6,021 bases of DNA from Apopatocola sp963628785 (GTDB lineage Bacteria > Bacillota > Clostridia > Oscillospirales > Oscillospiraceae): contig CAVGGQ010000101.1 in assembly GCA_963628785.1 (NCBI GenBank), forward strand, positions 1 to 6,021. Reading direction: 5' to 3'. The notes beneath the pieces are model-generated. The model saw only the letters and a list, made by a program, of their open reading frames with translations. It had not been told where the DNA came from and ran no database searches. Made by a program: the position numbers and the translations under genes. Of this stretch, positions 5,830 to 6,021 are shown piece by piece. Every line of letters begins with the position of its first letter. Position 1 is the stretch's first letter.

Positions 5830-5862
5830 AAAAAGACCGAAAGCTTTTCGCTTTCGGTCTTT
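5830..5862 (-). terminator. Intrinsic terminator of the tRNA operon
   Basis: A perfect 13-bp stem pairs 5832-5844 with 5850-5862 across a 5-nt loop. On the minus strand it is followed by a run of U supplied by the A-tract at 5830-5834. Its first base (5862) is the final A of the encoded CCA of tRNA-Tyr, so the terminator starts directly on the end of the tRNA. Confidence 0.9.
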
Positions 5863-5946
5863 GGTGGGGGCGGGTGGATTCGAACCACCGTAGGCATTGC
5901 CAGCAGATTTACAGTCTGTCCCCTTTGGCCACTCGGGAACACCCCC
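5862..5946 (-). tRNA. tRNA-Tyr (anticodon GTA), class II with long variable arm
   Basis: On the minus strand the acceptor GGGGGTG (5946-5940) pairs with CGCCCCC (5872-5866) with one U-G pair, followed by discriminator A and encoded CCA. The anticodon loop CTGTAAA gives GTA, reading UAC/UAU. The variable arm is long, with a GGC/GCC stem, as expected for bacterial tRNA-Tyr. The T arm GGTGG-TTCGAAT-CCACC pairs perfectly. Total length is 85 nt including CCA. The outermost anticodon-stem pair is A27-C43, a mismatch. It follows tRNA-Thr after a 9-nt spacer in the same transcript. Confidence 0.95.
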
Positions 5947-5955
5947 ATATGAACT

Positions 5956-6021
5956 TGGAGCTGGTAGACGGATTCGAACCCCCGACCTGCTGATTACAAA
6001 TCAGCTGCTCTACCGGCTGAG
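5956..6021 (-). tRNA. tRNA-Thr (anticodon TGT), 5' end beyond the window
   Basis: The minus strand reads D-arm CTCAGCCGGTAGAG, then anticodon stem GCTGA, loop TTTGTAA (anticodon TGT, reading ACA), stem TCAGC, variable loop AGGTC, T arm, acceptor strand TACCAGC, discriminator T and encoded CCA. The 5' acceptor strand (expected GCTGGTA) and the first D-stem base are cut off at the right edge. The T stem GGGGG/CCGTC has a G51-G63 mismatch and a G50-U64 wobble. It is the upstream member of the Thr-Tyr pair. Confidence 0.92.

Overview
The window looks like chromosomal DNA of a Gram-positive-type Bacillota bacterium, most likely a clostridial lineage of moderate to high GC such as Oscillospiraceae. 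The evidence is an LCP (LytR-CpsA-Psr) cell-wall ligase, strong AGGAG/GGAGG ribosome binding sites, compact intrinsic terminators at most gene ends, tRNAs with encoded CCA, and an MscL carrying a C-terminal zinc ribbon. The genus cannot be fixed from the sequence. Nothing indicates a phage, a CRISPR array or a complete insertion sequence.

Layout, left to right. At the left edge a strong minus-strand promoter (63-91) fires out of the window and a minus-strand gene appears to begin at base 31. A structured leader (about 160-287) precedes a plus-strand four-helix membrane protein of the DUF2798 type (288-773). It converges on a minus-strand NhaC-type Na+/H+ antiporter (829-2160), and the two share a bidirectional hairpin terminator (779-815). 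Upstream of the antiporter on the same strand, and separated by another terminator (2210-2240), is an LCP-family gene (2259-3566) with a near-ideal promoter (3599-3627). Divergent from it is a plus-strand polytopic membrane protein with GT-C glycosyltransferase features (3778-5178). It has its own promoter (3660-3689) and a visibly lower GC content than its neighbours. Then comes mscL (5309-5776) with a textbook promoter and terminator. The right edge holds a minus-strand tRNA operon, tRNA-Thr(TGT) (cut by the edge) then tRNA-Tyr(GTA), ending in its own terminator.

The genes are mostly separate transcription units with an envelope and ion-homeostasis flavour: cation/proton exchange, attachment of glycopolymer to the wall, a possible lipid-linked sugar transferase, and an osmotic safety valve. 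The divergent LCP and GT-C genes could both serve wall-glycopolymer biology, but this rests on family and adjacency only. I do not see an obviously new multi-gene system. The points most worth a second look are the folded leader with a terminator-like hairpin next to the DUF2798 ribosome binding site, a perfect 10-bp hairpin followed by a T-run inside the GT-C gene, the zinc ribbon replacing the usual MscL tail, and one stem mismatch in each of the two tRNAs.
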